Origin: CATZDY01 sp045599035
Lineage (GTDB): Bacteria; Bacillota; Desulfotomaculia; Desulfotomaculales; Desulfocucumaceae
Direction: 5' to 3'
NCBI GenBank assembly: GCA_045599035.1
Contig: JAZRVI010000042.1
Span: 1-32,703, forward strand
Length of the DNA stretch: 32,703 bases
Shown here one piece after another: positions 24,888 through 32,536 of the stretch. The notes below the pieces were generated by a model that was not told where the DNA came from, made no database searches, and saw only the letters and a program-made list of their open reading frames with translations. How positions within the stretch are numbered: the first letter of the stretch is position 1; each line of letters starts with the position of its first letter. The translations under genes and the position numbers were made by a program.

Positions 24888-25808
24888 GTGGAAATTTGGA
24901 CTGAATGGGGCAAACATCCTCATTTACATTTGGCTTTAGGCAATTTTGACGGTTTGCATTTGGGGCATCAATTTTTAATTCGTCAATTGGTAGAAAAAGC
25001 ACACAGTCGGCATACCAGGGCAGCCGTTTTTACCTTCTATCCACATCCTTTGCAGGTTTTGCCTCAGGCTAAAGCTCCAGCCCTGATTTTATCTCAGGAG
25101 GATAAGCAGCAAAAGCTGGCTGAAATGGGAGTAGATTTACTGTTTCAAATCCCTTTTACTTTGGAATTGGCGGCCTGTAGTCCGGAAGAATTTGAACGCC
25201 GAATTTTGGTGGAAGGAATGGGCGTGGAAGCGGTTTTTGTCGGTTATAATTACACTTATGGGCATAAGGGGCAGGGCAATGCCCAAACCTTGCAACAGGC
25301 GGCTCAAAAATATCATTTTGAACTGGAGGTAATTCCTCCGGTTAAAATTGGCGGCCAGCCGGTCAGCAGCAGCTTGATTCGCAAGCTGGTGCAAAAAGGT
25401 CAGGTGGCTGAAGCCAGAGAACTTTTGGGCTTTGCTCCCTATCTGACCGGGGCAGTGGTTACGGGAGATCGCCGGGGGGGAGCAACCCTGGGTTTTCCTA
25501 CAGCCAATTTAAATTTGGATCAGGAGCTGCTGGTTCCCCAGCAGGGAGTTTATGCTGCCCGGGTTCAATATGCCGGAAACTCCTATCGAGCCGTAGCCAA
25601 TCTGGGCAAAAAACCTACCTTCCATGGAGAGGAACAAGCGGCCAATTTGGAAGTGCATTTGCTGGATTTTGCTGGTGATTTGTATGGCCATAAAGTAAAA
25701 GTGGAATTTTGGGAGTATTTGCGTCCGGAAAAACGCTTTAGCTCGGTGGAGGAGCTAATAGCTCAAATTAAAAAAGATGTGGAACAGGCTCAAAGGATCC
25801 TTTTCTAA
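24888..25808 (+). CDS. ribF: Bifunctional riboflavin kinase / FAD synthetase
   Basis: A 306-residue enzyme making FMN and FAD. The N-terminal nucleotidyl-transferase domain has GNFDGLHLGHQFLI, and the later SSSLIRKLVQKGQV. The C-terminal riboflavin kinase domain has GDRRGGATLGFPTANL. Start is GTG at 24888, 7 bases after GGAGGT; an in-frame TTG at 24873 lies within that site. It is the last gene of the operon; rpsO is not found after it. Confidence 0.95.
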   Translation: MEIWTEWGKHPHLHLALGNFDGLHLGHQFLIRQLVEKAHSRHTRAAVFTFYPHPLQVLPQAKAPALILSQEDKQQKLAEMGVDLLFQIPFTLELAACSPEEFERRILVEGMGVEAVFVGYNYTYGHKGQGNAQTLQQAAQKYHFELEVIPPVKIGGQPVSSSLIRKLVQKGQVAEARELLGFAPYLTGAVVTGDRRGGATLGFPTANLNLDQELLVPQQGVYAARVQYAGNSYRAVANLGKKPTFHGEEQAANLEVHLLDFAGDLYGHKVKVEFWEYLRPEKRFSSVEELIAQIKKDVEQAQRILF

Positions 25809-25848
25809 AAATCAAAACCCTTTCCAGATTGGTAAAGGGTTTTGATTT
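25809..25848 (+). terminator. Strong terminator after ribF
   Basis: AATCAAAACCCTTT pairs with AAAGGGTTTTGATT over about 10 bases, followed by TTT. The A-rich 5' side also makes it a terminator for the convergent small genes at 25877-26347. Confidence 0.9.
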
Positions 25849-25876
25849 TTATTCGCTGGCATAAAGCTTAAGCCTA

Positions 25877-26122
25877 TTATTCCTGGCTTTCGGCAAAGTC
25901 TGCTTCGCCATTGATTACCTTGCGAACCGCTGCGATATGGCGGCAGATAAATTGGGGCTGCATCCGGGAGCGAAACCGGAAGGTGCAGCAATCACAGCTA
26001 TTAGCAGTAGTGTTTAGTTCAAAGCGGCAGTCAAAATCAGCCACCCGGCCTTTTTCCGGAGTGTCCATATAAACTACCAGCTCTCCAACATAAAAGGGCT
26101 TTCCTACATAATCATAGTTCAT
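25877..26122 (-). CDS. Small SWIM-type zinc finger protein
   Basis: An 81-residue protein. C43-x-C45 and C60-x-H62 (in SCDCCTFRF and FICRHIAAVRK) match the SWIM zinc finger pattern CxC-x(n)-CxH; such fingers bind nucleic acid or protein. The N-terminal half has beta-like segments (FYVGELVVYMDT). ATG at 26122 is chosen, about 7 bases after AGGTG; an upstream GTG is also in frame. It directly follows the next gene upstream, so the two form an operon. It is unusually small for a SWIM protein, and no partner helicase is nearby. Function unknown. Confidence 0.7.
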   Translation of the reverse strand: MNYDYVGKPFYVGELVVYMDTPEKGRVADFDCRFELNTTANSCDCCTFRFRSRMQPQFICRHIAAVRKVINGEADFAESQE

Positions 26123-26131
26123 AAAGATCAC

Positions 26132-26347
26132 CTATTGCAAAGGGCCTTGAGGCTTTTGTTTGCTTTCCCGGAAGGTTTGCAGGATTTGCTGATATTCTTC
26201 TTCGTTGATGTTATCATCGTTATCCTGTCCCATGCCGCTGAAGTCAATAGCAAATAAAATTGTATAGTAAACTTCTTGAGAGTCTTCTATCAGACCTTCT
26301 TCGACCAGAGTGGCAAAAATGCGTTTGGCAGCTTCTGAATTGTTCAT
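26132..26347 (-). CDS. Small acidic hypothetical protein
   Basis: A 71-residue acidic, mostly helical protein I do not recognise. The middle reads AIDFSGMGQDNDDNINEEEY, which superficially resembles a calcium-binding loop but is not a convincing EF-hand. ATG at 26347 has AAAGGA 8 bases upstream. It is the first gene of a pair with the SWIM protein, and its stop lies 10 bases before that start. Confidence 0.65.
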   Translation of the reverse strand: MNNSEAAKRIFATLVEEGLIEDSQEVYYTILFAIDFSGMGQDNDDNINEEEYQQILQTFRESKQKPQGPLQ

Positions 26348-26480
26348 AAACAAAATCCTTTCGTTTGTCGTAGGCGGAAACCCACTCCTCTTGAGGGGTG
26401 GGAGGAGCTTTTTTAAAGCTGTTATCCGTAATCCGCCTCAAATATTGACTTTCCCTAATAATGATTATATAATAATCTTC

Positions 26481-26670
26481 GGGTCAGCGAGAAAACCGTT
26501 GGATACAGGATGTATCAAAGGCACTCGCTGAAAACATACACTCTTTGTTTTAGGTGACCGTATCGGGGTAATGAATCTGTATCGCATGGGAATCAACTAT
26601 CTCTCCGATAGCCAAGTACCGGATACAGCGGCACCTCAGTATATCTGAGATGTCAGGGGCGATGTCAACC
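26481..26670 (+). ncRNA. HEARO / omega RNA-like guide RNA remnant
   Basis: About 190 nt with dense base pairing. TCAGCGAG (26484-26491) pairs with CTCGCTGA (26524-26531), enclosing GATACA/TGTATC (26502-26516). AAAACA/TGTTTT lies at 26531-26551. CTGTATC (26577-26583) pairs with GATACAG (26622-26628), enclosing CTATC/GATAG (26597-26611). CTCAG/CTGAG lies at 26635-26649. The P1-type opening stem and the 3' pattern ACAGCGG...CTGAG..GTCAGGGGC resemble HEARO RNA, the IscB guide scaffold (comparison from memory). The guide would be the ~16 bases before 26481. The nuclease gene it should precede is missing. Confidence 0.6.
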
Positions 26671-26684
26671 GTCCCATGATGTAA

Positions 26685-26811
26685 CGCCACTTTAGGCAGC
26701 AGTGTCTATTGGGGTTTAAAGGTCGGAGGCGTGAGCCGTTACTACGACTGGGCAGTTACAAGCCCACTCACTTTAGTGGGTGGGTAGTTGACAGGCTCCT
26801 CCTCAAATTAA
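26685..26811 (+). pseudogene. iscB C-terminal fragment
   Basis: In one frame the end reads KGRRREPLLRLG then GSYKPTHFSGWVVDRLLL, the C-terminal sequence I associate with IscB/IsrB-type proteins of HEARO elements. Upstream the frame stops at TAA 26682-26684, just after the RNA segment. Only about 32 homologous codons (26715-26811) remain of a gene normally above 1 kb, so the coding region was lost by an internal deletion. Both HNH and RuvC-like domains are absent. Confidence 0.7.
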
Positions 26812-26886
26812 TATATTTTATTTTATCACAACTTGAGGGCTGTGAACATCTTTTCAACGGATTTTCTTGAATTATTTTTTAATGTT

Positions 26887-27090
26887 GGTGTGAGGAAACT
26901 CGGTTTTTTAAAGCCGAGATGAACGCACCTATTTTTTTGCTTGCACAAGGCATTAAAATATGATAGTAGGCTGGGAACCAGCCGAACCTAACGCTTGTGG
27001 ACATTGTGTAAGACTTGAGCTAACGATTATGTCAGCCAAGCAATAGTGGTTGAAGCAAGAAGCTCGGCAATTTATTGCCGAGTAGTTCAC
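26887..27090 (+). mobile_element. Miniature TnpB-type IS605 relic
   Basis: A left hairpin CTCGG/CCGAG (26899-26918) within an outer GGTGTG/CGCACC stem, and a right hairpin CTCGGCAA/TTGCCGAG (27063-27082) followed by TAGTTCAC. The shared CTCGG hairpins at both ends are typical of IS200/IS605 subterminal palindromes. Between them lie the last codons of a tnpB-like gene. At about 205 bp it is a non-autonomous derivative, ending about 90 bp before glgP. Confidence 0.65.
26960..27054 (+). pseudogene. tnpB C-terminal fragment
   Basis: One frame reads VGWEPAEPNACGHCVRLEL and stops at TAG 27052-27054, then continues as WLKQEARQF before the end hairpin. The AEPNACG..VRL pattern and the following KQEA are common at TnpB (IS605 OrfB) C-termini. 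The 3' end of tnpB normally overlaps the reRNA guide scaffold, so part of that RNA may also survive here, with its guide position after 27090. The rest of tnpB is gone. Confidence 0.6.
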
Positions 27091-27181
27091 CCGCAGTTAA
27101 TTGGAAGGGTCAAATAAGGTGGTGCATAAGTTTGGCTGGAGCGGGCATATTGGATCTAAAAAGAGCGGAAGTGAAGGTTTG

Positions 27182-29218
27182 ATGGAGCTTAGATCCAGCC
27201 GACAAGCTATTTTGGCCAAAATCCCGGCTTCCTTGGAGATTTTGGGGCAGGTAGCTTATAATTTATATTTTTCCTGGGAACCCCAATTATTGAATTTGTT
27301 TCAGCAGCTTAATCCTTTGCTGTGGGAAGAAAGCGGACATAATCCGGTTTATTTTTTAAAGCGAATCAGAGAGGAAGAATTGCAAAAAGCAGCTCAAAAT
27401 TCGGCTTTCGGGCAGCTTTGTCAACAAGCTCAGGCAAAAATGAAGGCTTATTTGCAGGCTGTTCCGAAAAACAACCGTTTGATTGCTTATTTTTCGGCGG
27501 AATTTGGTCTGCATGAATCCCTGCCCATTTATTCCGGAGGATTGGGGATTTTGGCCGGGGATCATTTGAAGGCGGCCAGTGACTTAAATTTGGCTTTGGT
27601 TGGCGTAGGTCTTTTATATCGTTATGGCTATTTTGTTCAGAGAATGGACAGTGAAGGCCGACAGGAAGCCGAATATTATTACCATCATTTTCACGAATTG
27701 CCTATTATTCCGGTTAAAGGGGATAACGGACAGGACTTGGTGATTGGGGTGGAAATGCCGGGGCGAACAGTCTGGGTCAAAATCTGGTTGGTTCAGGTGG
27801 GGCGAATCCGGCTTTATTTGCTGGATACTGATACCGGGCGAAATTGTCGGTCGGATCGGGATATTACCGCTCAATTGTATGGAGGCAGCTCGGACACCCG
27901 TTTGAGTCAGGAACTGATTCTGGGTTTGGGTGGGGTCAAGGCTTTGCGGGCTTTGGGCTTAAAACCTGATTTTTGGCATATTAACGAAGGTCATGCCGTC
28001 TTTTTGGCCTTGGAACGCCTGCGGGAAAAAATTCAGGCGGGGCAAAGCCTGGAAGCTGCTTTGCTGGAAATTCGCCGAACTACCTTATTTACCACTCATA
28101 CTCCGGTTCCGGCAGGACATGATCAATATGGAAGCGAAATGATCAAATTTTATTTTTATGCCTTTTGCCGGGAATTAAAGCTGGAACCGGAGGAATTTCT
28201 GCAATGGGGCTGGAATCAGGGGCAGTTTAATTTAACTGCTCTGGCCTTTTATTTGGCTGGAAGAGTTAACGGGGTCAGTCAATTACATGGCCGGGTTTCG
28301 CAAAAATTGACTTCAGCTTGGCAGAGAAAGGAACAAAAGCCTGTTTTTGCTATTACCAACGGAATTCATCTGCCTTCTTTTTTGGCCGGGGAGCTAAAGG
28401 AGCTGTTGGGACAAGAGGCTGATTGGTGGGAAGATGTTGACCAGATTGCGGATAAAGCCTTGTGGCAGGTGCATCAGCAGCTCAAGGAAAAGCTGGTGCA
28501 GTTTGTACGGCGGCGGGTGCAGTTGCAGTTGGTGCGGAATTTTGCCGGAGCCGAACAAATTTCCGAGGTAGAAAACTATTTGGATTCCCAAATTTTCACT
28601 CTTGGTTTTGCCCGGCGTTTTGCCACCTACAAAAGGGCTGATCTGCTTTTTCGTGATTTGGATCGGCTGCGAAATCTCAAATATCCCTGGCAGATTATTT
28701 TGGCTGGCAAGGCTCATCCGGCAGATCGACCCGGCCAAGCTTTATTGCAGCATTTGTTTAAATTAAGCCAGCAGCCGGAATGGAAGGGTAAAATAGTTTT
28801 TCTGGAAAATTATGATCTGGAGGTGGCTCGATATTTGGTGCAGGGAGTGGATTTGTGGTTGAACACGCCCCGCCGTCCTTTGGAAGCCAGCGGCACCAGC
28901 GGCATGAAAGCGGCTCTTAATGGGGTTTTGCATTGCAGCGTTTTGGACGGCTGGTGGCCGGAGGCTTATAATGGCCAAAATGGTTTTGCTTTTGGCCACA
29001 GCGGGGCGGAGCTGGAGGAAAAGGAACAGGACTTTCAGGATTGGCTGGCCTTGCTGGAGCTTTTGGAGCAGCAAATTTTGCCGCTTTTTTACGCCCGCAA
29101 TTCAGATGAAATTCCGGAAGCCTGGGTAAAAATGATGAAAAACTCCATTAAAACCATTGCTCCTCAATTTTCGGCAATCCGGATGGTGCGGGAATATGCC
29201 CAGCAATATGAACTTTAG
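27182..29218 (+). CDS. glgP: Alpha-glucan phosphorylase
   Basis: A 678-residue phosphorylase of the bacterial/archaeal short type (TIGR02094-like) releasing glucose-1-phosphate from glycogen or maltodextrin. It starts with a DUF3417-like region (ILGQVAYNLYFSWEPQ), then AEFGLHESLPIYSGGLGILAGDHLK. The PLP-binding region is EASGTSGMKAALNG near residue 575. ATG at 27182 is preferred, but the frame is open upstream and GTG at 27119 (GGAAGGG 10 bases before) would add 21 residues with no family likeness. No other glycogen gene is nearby. The gene follows an IS605 relic, and its stop overlaps the convergent transporter stop. Confidence 0.92.
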   Translation: MELRSSRQAILAKIPASLEILGQVAYNLYFSWEPQLLNLFQQLNPLLWEESGHNPVYFLKRIREEELQKAAQNSAFGQLCQQAQAKMKAYLQAVPKNNRLIAYFSAEFGLHESLPIYSGGLGILAGDHLKAASDLNLALVGVGLLYRYGYFVQRMDSEGRQEAEYYYHHFHELPIIPVKGDNGQDLVIGVEMPGRTVWVKIWLVQVGRIRLYLLDTDTGRNCRSDRDITAQLYGGSSDTRLSQELILGLGGVKALRALGLKPDFWHINEGHAVFLALERLREKIQAGQSLEAALLEIRRTTLFTTHTPVPAGHDQYGSEMIKFYFYAFCRELKLEPEEFLQWGWNQGQFNLTALAFYLAGRVNGVSQLHGRVSQKLTSAWQRKEQKPVFAITNGIHLPSFLAGELKELLGQEADWWEDVDQIADKALWQVHQQLKEKLVQFVRRRVQLQLVRNFAGAEQISEVENYLDSQIFTLGFARRFATYKRADLLFRDLDRLRNLKYPWQIILAGKAHPADRPGQALLQHLFKLSQQPEWKGKIVFLENYDLEVARYLVQGVDLWLNTPRRPLEASGTSGMKAALNGVLHCSVLDGWWPEAYNGQNGFAFGHSGAELEEKEQDFQDWLALLELLEQQILPLFYARNSDEIPEAWVKMMKNSIKTIAPQFSAIRMVREYAQQYEL

Positions 29219-30111
29219 GACTTATGCCTGAAAGCAGCAATTTGGATATTGGCGTTCAGGAAGATCAAAGCCAGAAAAATCAAAATAATTCCCAAACAGT
29301 TTTGCCAGGTTAAGGTTTCCCCAAAAAAGATCATGCCGCAAACTGTGGCCATCAGGGGTTCGGCAAAGGCGGTAATGGAAGCTTTGCTGGCTTCCATTAA
29401 GTTTAAAGCGATGGTATAAATCATATAAGGGAGCAGAGTGCAAAGAAAGCCCAAGCCCAAAAGAGTACCAATAACTGAAGGCTGCTGACTGATGATCCGG
29501 CCAATTTCCGGCCAGTTGGCAAAGGGCAGCAAGGCCAGAGCCGCCAGAGTAAAGGTGTAGGTGGTTACGGTATAGGAGCTGTAATAATTGAGAGCCAGCC
29601 GGGCAAAGATGCTGTAAAGGGCATAGCCAAAGCCGGAAGCCAGACCCAGTAAAATTCCCACGGTGGAAAAAACTACGGGGGTATCTCCAATAAAACCAAT
29701 TACCATCATACAGCCGATAAACGCCATCAGCAAAGAAAGCCCTTTTTGCAGGGTGATTTGTTCTTTAAAAACAAACAGGGACATCAGCATAACAAAAAAA
29801 GGCGAAGTGTATAAAAGCATGGCTGCGGCTGACATGGTCAGCATTTCAATACACAAAAAGTAGCAGATGTTAAAGAAAACAATGCTGATGATTCCACTGC
29901 CAATAAAGTACCAAAGGTGTTTTAGCTTAATTTTCAGCAGCTCTTTGTGGGTCAGACCCAGCAAAAGCAGCAGGAATAGGGAGGCCATCAGACAGCGAAC
30001 AGCGGTAATCTGGACGGAAGAAAAGCCCAGGCCGTAAAGGGTTCGGGTAAAGTATCCGAGAAATCCCCACAAAACTCCGGCTACTACTACTAATAAAGGG
30101 GCAAATGGCAT
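29215..30111 (-). CDS. EamA/DMT-family transporter
   Basis: A 298-residue membrane protein with about ten hydrophobic segments in two five-helix halves, the EamA (drug/metabolite transporter) layout. The first half starts MPFAPLLVVVAGVLWGFLGYFTR; the second has GILLGLASGFGYALYSIFAR and the conserved AFAEPLMATVCG motif near residue 245. Substrate cannot be predicted; relatives export amino acids or metabolites. A GGAGGGAG site precedes the ATG. It lies downstream of ilvE, separated by a terminator. Its last 4 bases overlap the end of glgP. Confidence 0.9.
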   Translation of the reverse strand: MPFAPLLVVVAGVLWGFLGYFTRTLYGLGFSSVQITAVRCLMASLFLLLLLGLTHKELLKIKLKHLWYFIGSGIISIVFFNICYFLCIEMLTMSAAAMLLYTSPFFVMLMSLFVFKEQITLQKGLSLLMAFIGCMMVIGFIGDTPVVFSTVGILLGLASGFGYALYSIFARLALNYYSSYTVTTYTFTLAALALLPFANWPEIGRIISQQPSVIGTLLGLGFLCTLLPYMIYTIALNLMEASKASITAFAEPLMATVCGMIFFGETLTWQNCLGIILIFLALIFLNANIQIAAFRHKS

Positions 30112-30164
30112 ATAAACTCCCTCCTCTATCCCAATATATGGAGTTTTAACAGGTTTATGCTGAT

Positions 30165-30192
30165 AAACAAAAACCGACCCGAAGGCCGGTTT
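30165..30192 (-). terminator. UUCG-loop terminator after ilvE
   Basis: On the minus strand AAACCGGCC pairs with GGTCGGTTT (one G-T pair) over a TTCG tetraloop and runs into TTTTTG. Confidence 0.85.
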
Positions 30193-30243
30193 AAAAGATG
30201 AGCCGGCTTGATTCCTGCTGGAAAAACCGGTACTCCAAAGGTT

Positions 30244-31308
30244 TTAGTCTAATTCTGTTACCCAATTAAATTCATCTTCGATTTTGCCGAATTGAACTCC
30301 GGTGATATAATCATACAATCTTTGGGAGATTTCACCTACTCCGCCGTTACCAGGAATCAGTTCTTCTCCTTTCCAGCCTAATTTATTTACCGGAGAAATA
30401 ACTGCTGCGGTTCCGGTTCCAAAGATTTCCTGCAATTTTCCATTGTGAGCGGCTTCTACTACTTCATCAATGGAAAGAGGCCGTTCTTCTACATCCAGAC
30501 CCCATTGTTTCAGCACCTGTAAGGAGGAACGACGGGTCATGCCGCCCAAAATGCTGCCAGCCAGAGGTGGGGTAATAACTTTATTGTCAATTACGAAGAA
30601 AATGTTCATGGTACCCACTTCTTCGATATATTTTCTATGCACTCCATCCAGCCACAAAACCTGGGTATAACCGGCTTCGTGGGCAATTTCTCCGGCCAAA
30701 ATGCTGGCGGCATAATTGCCGGGGGTTTTGACATGGCCAATTCCGCCCCGGACTGCCCGGGTATATTCATCGGTAACCAAGATCTTAACTGGTTCAAAGC
30801 CTTCCGGATAGTAAGCACCTACCGGCGACAGGATGATAAAGAATTTATAGGTATGAGAAGGACGCACGCCTAAATGAGGATCAGTAGCAATGACAAATGG
30901 CCGAATATAGAGTGAAGTTTCAAAAGCGTGGGGAATCCAGTCCTGTTCCATTTGAAGAAGCTGGCAAAGTCCTTGATAGGACAATTCCGGATCAATTTCC
31001 GGAATGCACAGTCTTTGGCAGGAAGTATTCATGCGAGCCAAATGATCTTTGGGACGGAACATAGCAATTTTACCGTTGCGGCGGTAAGCCTTCATGCCTT
31101 CAAAAACTCCCTGTCCATAGTGAAAAATCATGGTGGAAGGATCCATCGGAATAGGTCCATAAGGAACGATTCTGGGATCATGCCAGCCTTTTTCTACGGA
31201 ATAATCGGCAACAAACATATGATCGGTAAAAGTAGTGCCGAAACTCAAGCTGCTTTCGTCTGGTTTATCTTTGAGAACAGCAGCTTTTTCTACTCTGATG
31301 TTATACAA
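30244..31308 (-). CDS. ilvE: Branched-chain amino acid aminotransferase
   Basis: A 354-residue class IV PLP aminotransferase for Val, Leu and Ile. Typical features: FHYGQGVFEGMKAYR, RMNTSCQRLCIPE, the PLP lysine in GHVKTPGNYAAS near residue 200, and the C-terminal FGTGTAAVISPV. It belongs to the longer BCAT type II group. Start is TTG at 31308, 7 bases after GGGAGGTC; the frame extends upstream but that part reads through the promoter and hairpin. It has its own promoter and leader hairpin and no visible T-box. Confidence 0.95.
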   Translation of the reverse strand: MYNIRVEKAAVLKDKPDESSLSFGTTFTDHMFVADYSVEKGWHDPRIVPYGPIPMDPSTMIFHYGQGVFEGMKAYRRNGKIAMFRPKDHLARMNTSCQRLCIPEIDPELSYQGLCQLLQMEQDWIPHAFETSLYIRPFVIATDPHLGVRPSHTYKFFIILSPVGAYYPEGFEPVKILVTDEYTRAVRGGIGHVKTPGNYAASILAGEIAHEAGYTQVLWLDGVHRKYIEEVGTMNIFFVIDNKVITPPLAGSILGGMTRRSSLQVLKQWGLDVEERPLSIDEVVEAAHNGKLQEIFGTGTAAVISPVNKLGWKGEELIPGNGGVGEISQRLYDYITGVQFGKIEDEFNWVTELD

Positions 31309-31332
31309 GAAAATGACCTCCCTGAGTATTGC

Positions 31333-31375
31333 TGACACTTGGGGCTTTTGGTATTTTATAGCGAAATAAGTGTCA
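31333..31375 (-). promoter_or_regulatory. Inverted repeat in the ilvE leader
   Basis: TGACACTT and AAGTGTCA form a perfect 8-bp inverted repeat with a 27-base loop, between the promoter and the ilvE Shine-Dalgarno. It could be a leader hairpin or an operator. There is no T run after it, so not a classic terminator. Confidence 0.45.
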
Positions 31376-31387
31376 AAACCTGACTTT

Positions 31388-31416
31388 ATTATACGATATT
31401 TTTTATTAAGGTGCAA
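31388..31416 (-). promoter_or_regulatory. Promoter of ilvE
   Basis: On the minus strand TTGCAC (31416-31411), 17 bases, TATAAT (31393-31388). Confidence 0.8.
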
Positions 31417-31440
31417 TACAAAAACCGTGAAACTCTGGAT

Positions 31441-31947
31441 TTAACTGTTAGGCTCGGATAGAAATTTTTTTCTTAGAGCTTTGTTCAGAAAAGAAACCAA
31501 TATTAAAATTACTGCTCCGGCCAGAACCGGGGTCAGGATGAAGGAATAGGAGCAATGCTGGCTGATGCAGATCAGGGCAGTAGCTCCTCCGGGTGGATGA
31601 AGGGTTCGAGTGATGGTCATAACGATGATGGCTAGGGTTACGGCCAGACTCATCATATACCAGGTTTCGCCGCCCAGTTGATAGCAGCTGATCCCGATTA
31701 AAGCCGAAAGAACATGACCGCCAATTAAGCTTTGGGGTTGAGAAAAAGCAGATTGGGGGACGGCAAAGAGCAGAACCGAACTGGCTCCAAAGGGAGCCAT
31801 AAACAGGGAAACCTGATATTGCAGGCTTAAAAAAGTAATTGAGCCAATGGCCAAAAAAGAACAACAGGCAATAATCAGCATTTCTTTCCAGTTTAGCCAG
31901 CTTAAAAAGCGGCGATATAGCAAGAATTTTTCTTTCAGGCAATTCAT
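31441..31947 (-). CDS. HPP family membrane protein
   Basis: A 168-residue protein with four or five hydrophobic segments. MAPFGASSVLLFAVP, SQPQSLIGGHVLSALIG and the name-giving RTLHPPGGATALI are the HPP family motifs. Some HPP proteins have been linked to nitrite transport, but most are uncharacterised and the substrate here is unknown. It ends just before the ilvE promoter; read-through between the two is possible. Confidence 0.9.
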   Translation of the reverse strand: MNCLKEKFLLYRRFLSWLNWKEMLIIACCSFLAIGSITFLSLQYQVSLFMAPFGASSVLLFAVPQSAFSQPQSLIGGHVLSALIGISCYQLGGETWYMMSLAVTLAIIVMTITRTLHPPGGATALICISQHCSYSFILTPVLAGAVILILVSFLNKALRKKFLSEPNS

Positions 31948-32156
31948 GTTTTCATCTCTTTTGGGCTAAAATTTTTTATAAAATAACTTGATAGAGCCAA
32001 GTCTTGCCGAGCGGCCAAAAAATCTGGCGGTTTGTTTGCTTTTGCAGAGTGTAGTAAAATATTTCATCAATATAAGTTTACCATAGTTTATTATGAATTT
32101 AACTGATATTTTTTTGTATGGAATTTTAGCTGAAATTTGCAAAGGAAGGTTAGGCT

Positions 32157-32531
32157 ATGAGTTTTGTTTTGAAGAAAATGGGTATTGAGTATCAAAAGGC
32201 GGTTATGGATATTTTTAACTATTATATTGAGCAGGGAACAGCGGCTTTTCCCGCAAAACCTTTGCCGGAACAGTTTTACGAACAGTTAAACCAGAAAATT
32301 CAGGGCTATCCTGCTTTTATAGATCCGAAAGCAGTAGGGCAGGGTTTAGGCAGTTTTTGTCTGCGAAGGCTGGAGGCCGAAGCCCTCAAGCTGGGAATTA
32401 AGAATTTGCTGGCTGAAATATCTTCTGAGAATCAGGCCAGCCTGATTTTTCACCAAAAGCGGGGGTTTGAACTGCTGGGAGAATGGAAGAACATTGGGAA
32501 GAAAAAGGATCGTTGCTTTGGAGTGGTTTGA
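32157..32531 (+). pseudogene. GNAT acetyltransferase with internal deletion
   Basis: The 124-residue frame begins like phosphinothricin-type GNAT proteins (YQKAVMDIFNYYIEQGTAAFP). It then jumps from GYPAF straight to IDPKAVGQGLGS, the acetyl-CoA loop, so about 35-40 residues that normally form central strands are missing. The C-terminus also stops early at GVV, where relatives continue with a short tail. The frame is kept and the start has a good GGAAGG site, so a short protein could be made, but it is unlikely to be an active enzyme. Confidence 0.65.
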
Positions 32532-32536
32532 ATCAC

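Larger units (their letters stand above)
26372..26811 (+). mobile_element. Relic of an IscB-type IS200/IS605 element
   Basis: This part of the 26354-27181 gene-free stretch holds: a left hairpin CCCACTCC/GGGGTGGG (26381-26402) inside a larger AGGCGGA/TCCGCCT stem (26372-26438); a structured RNA segment (about 26481-26670); the last codons of an iscB-like gene; and a right hairpin CCCACT/AGTGGG (26763-26780) followed by TAGTTGAC. GGAGGAGC (26401-26408) is inverted as GCTCCTCC (26795-26802). It looks like an element that lost nearly all of its nuclease gene. Whether the left hairpin belongs to the same element is uncertain. Confidence 0.7.

Noticed and set aside
26210..26250. EF-hand-like Asp-rich stretch in the 71-residue protein
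   Set aside because: Spacing of the acidic residues does not fit a 12-residue calcium loop well; left as an unrecognised protein.
26310..26531. 73-codon plus-strand frame across the small acidic gene and IS relic
   Set aside because: It runs antisense to a supported gene and through the end hairpin; no ribosome site or family likeness.
31448..31942. 164-codon minus-strand frame over the HPP gene
   Set aside because: The overlapping frame at 31441-31947 shows all HPP motifs and membrane segments; this one does not.
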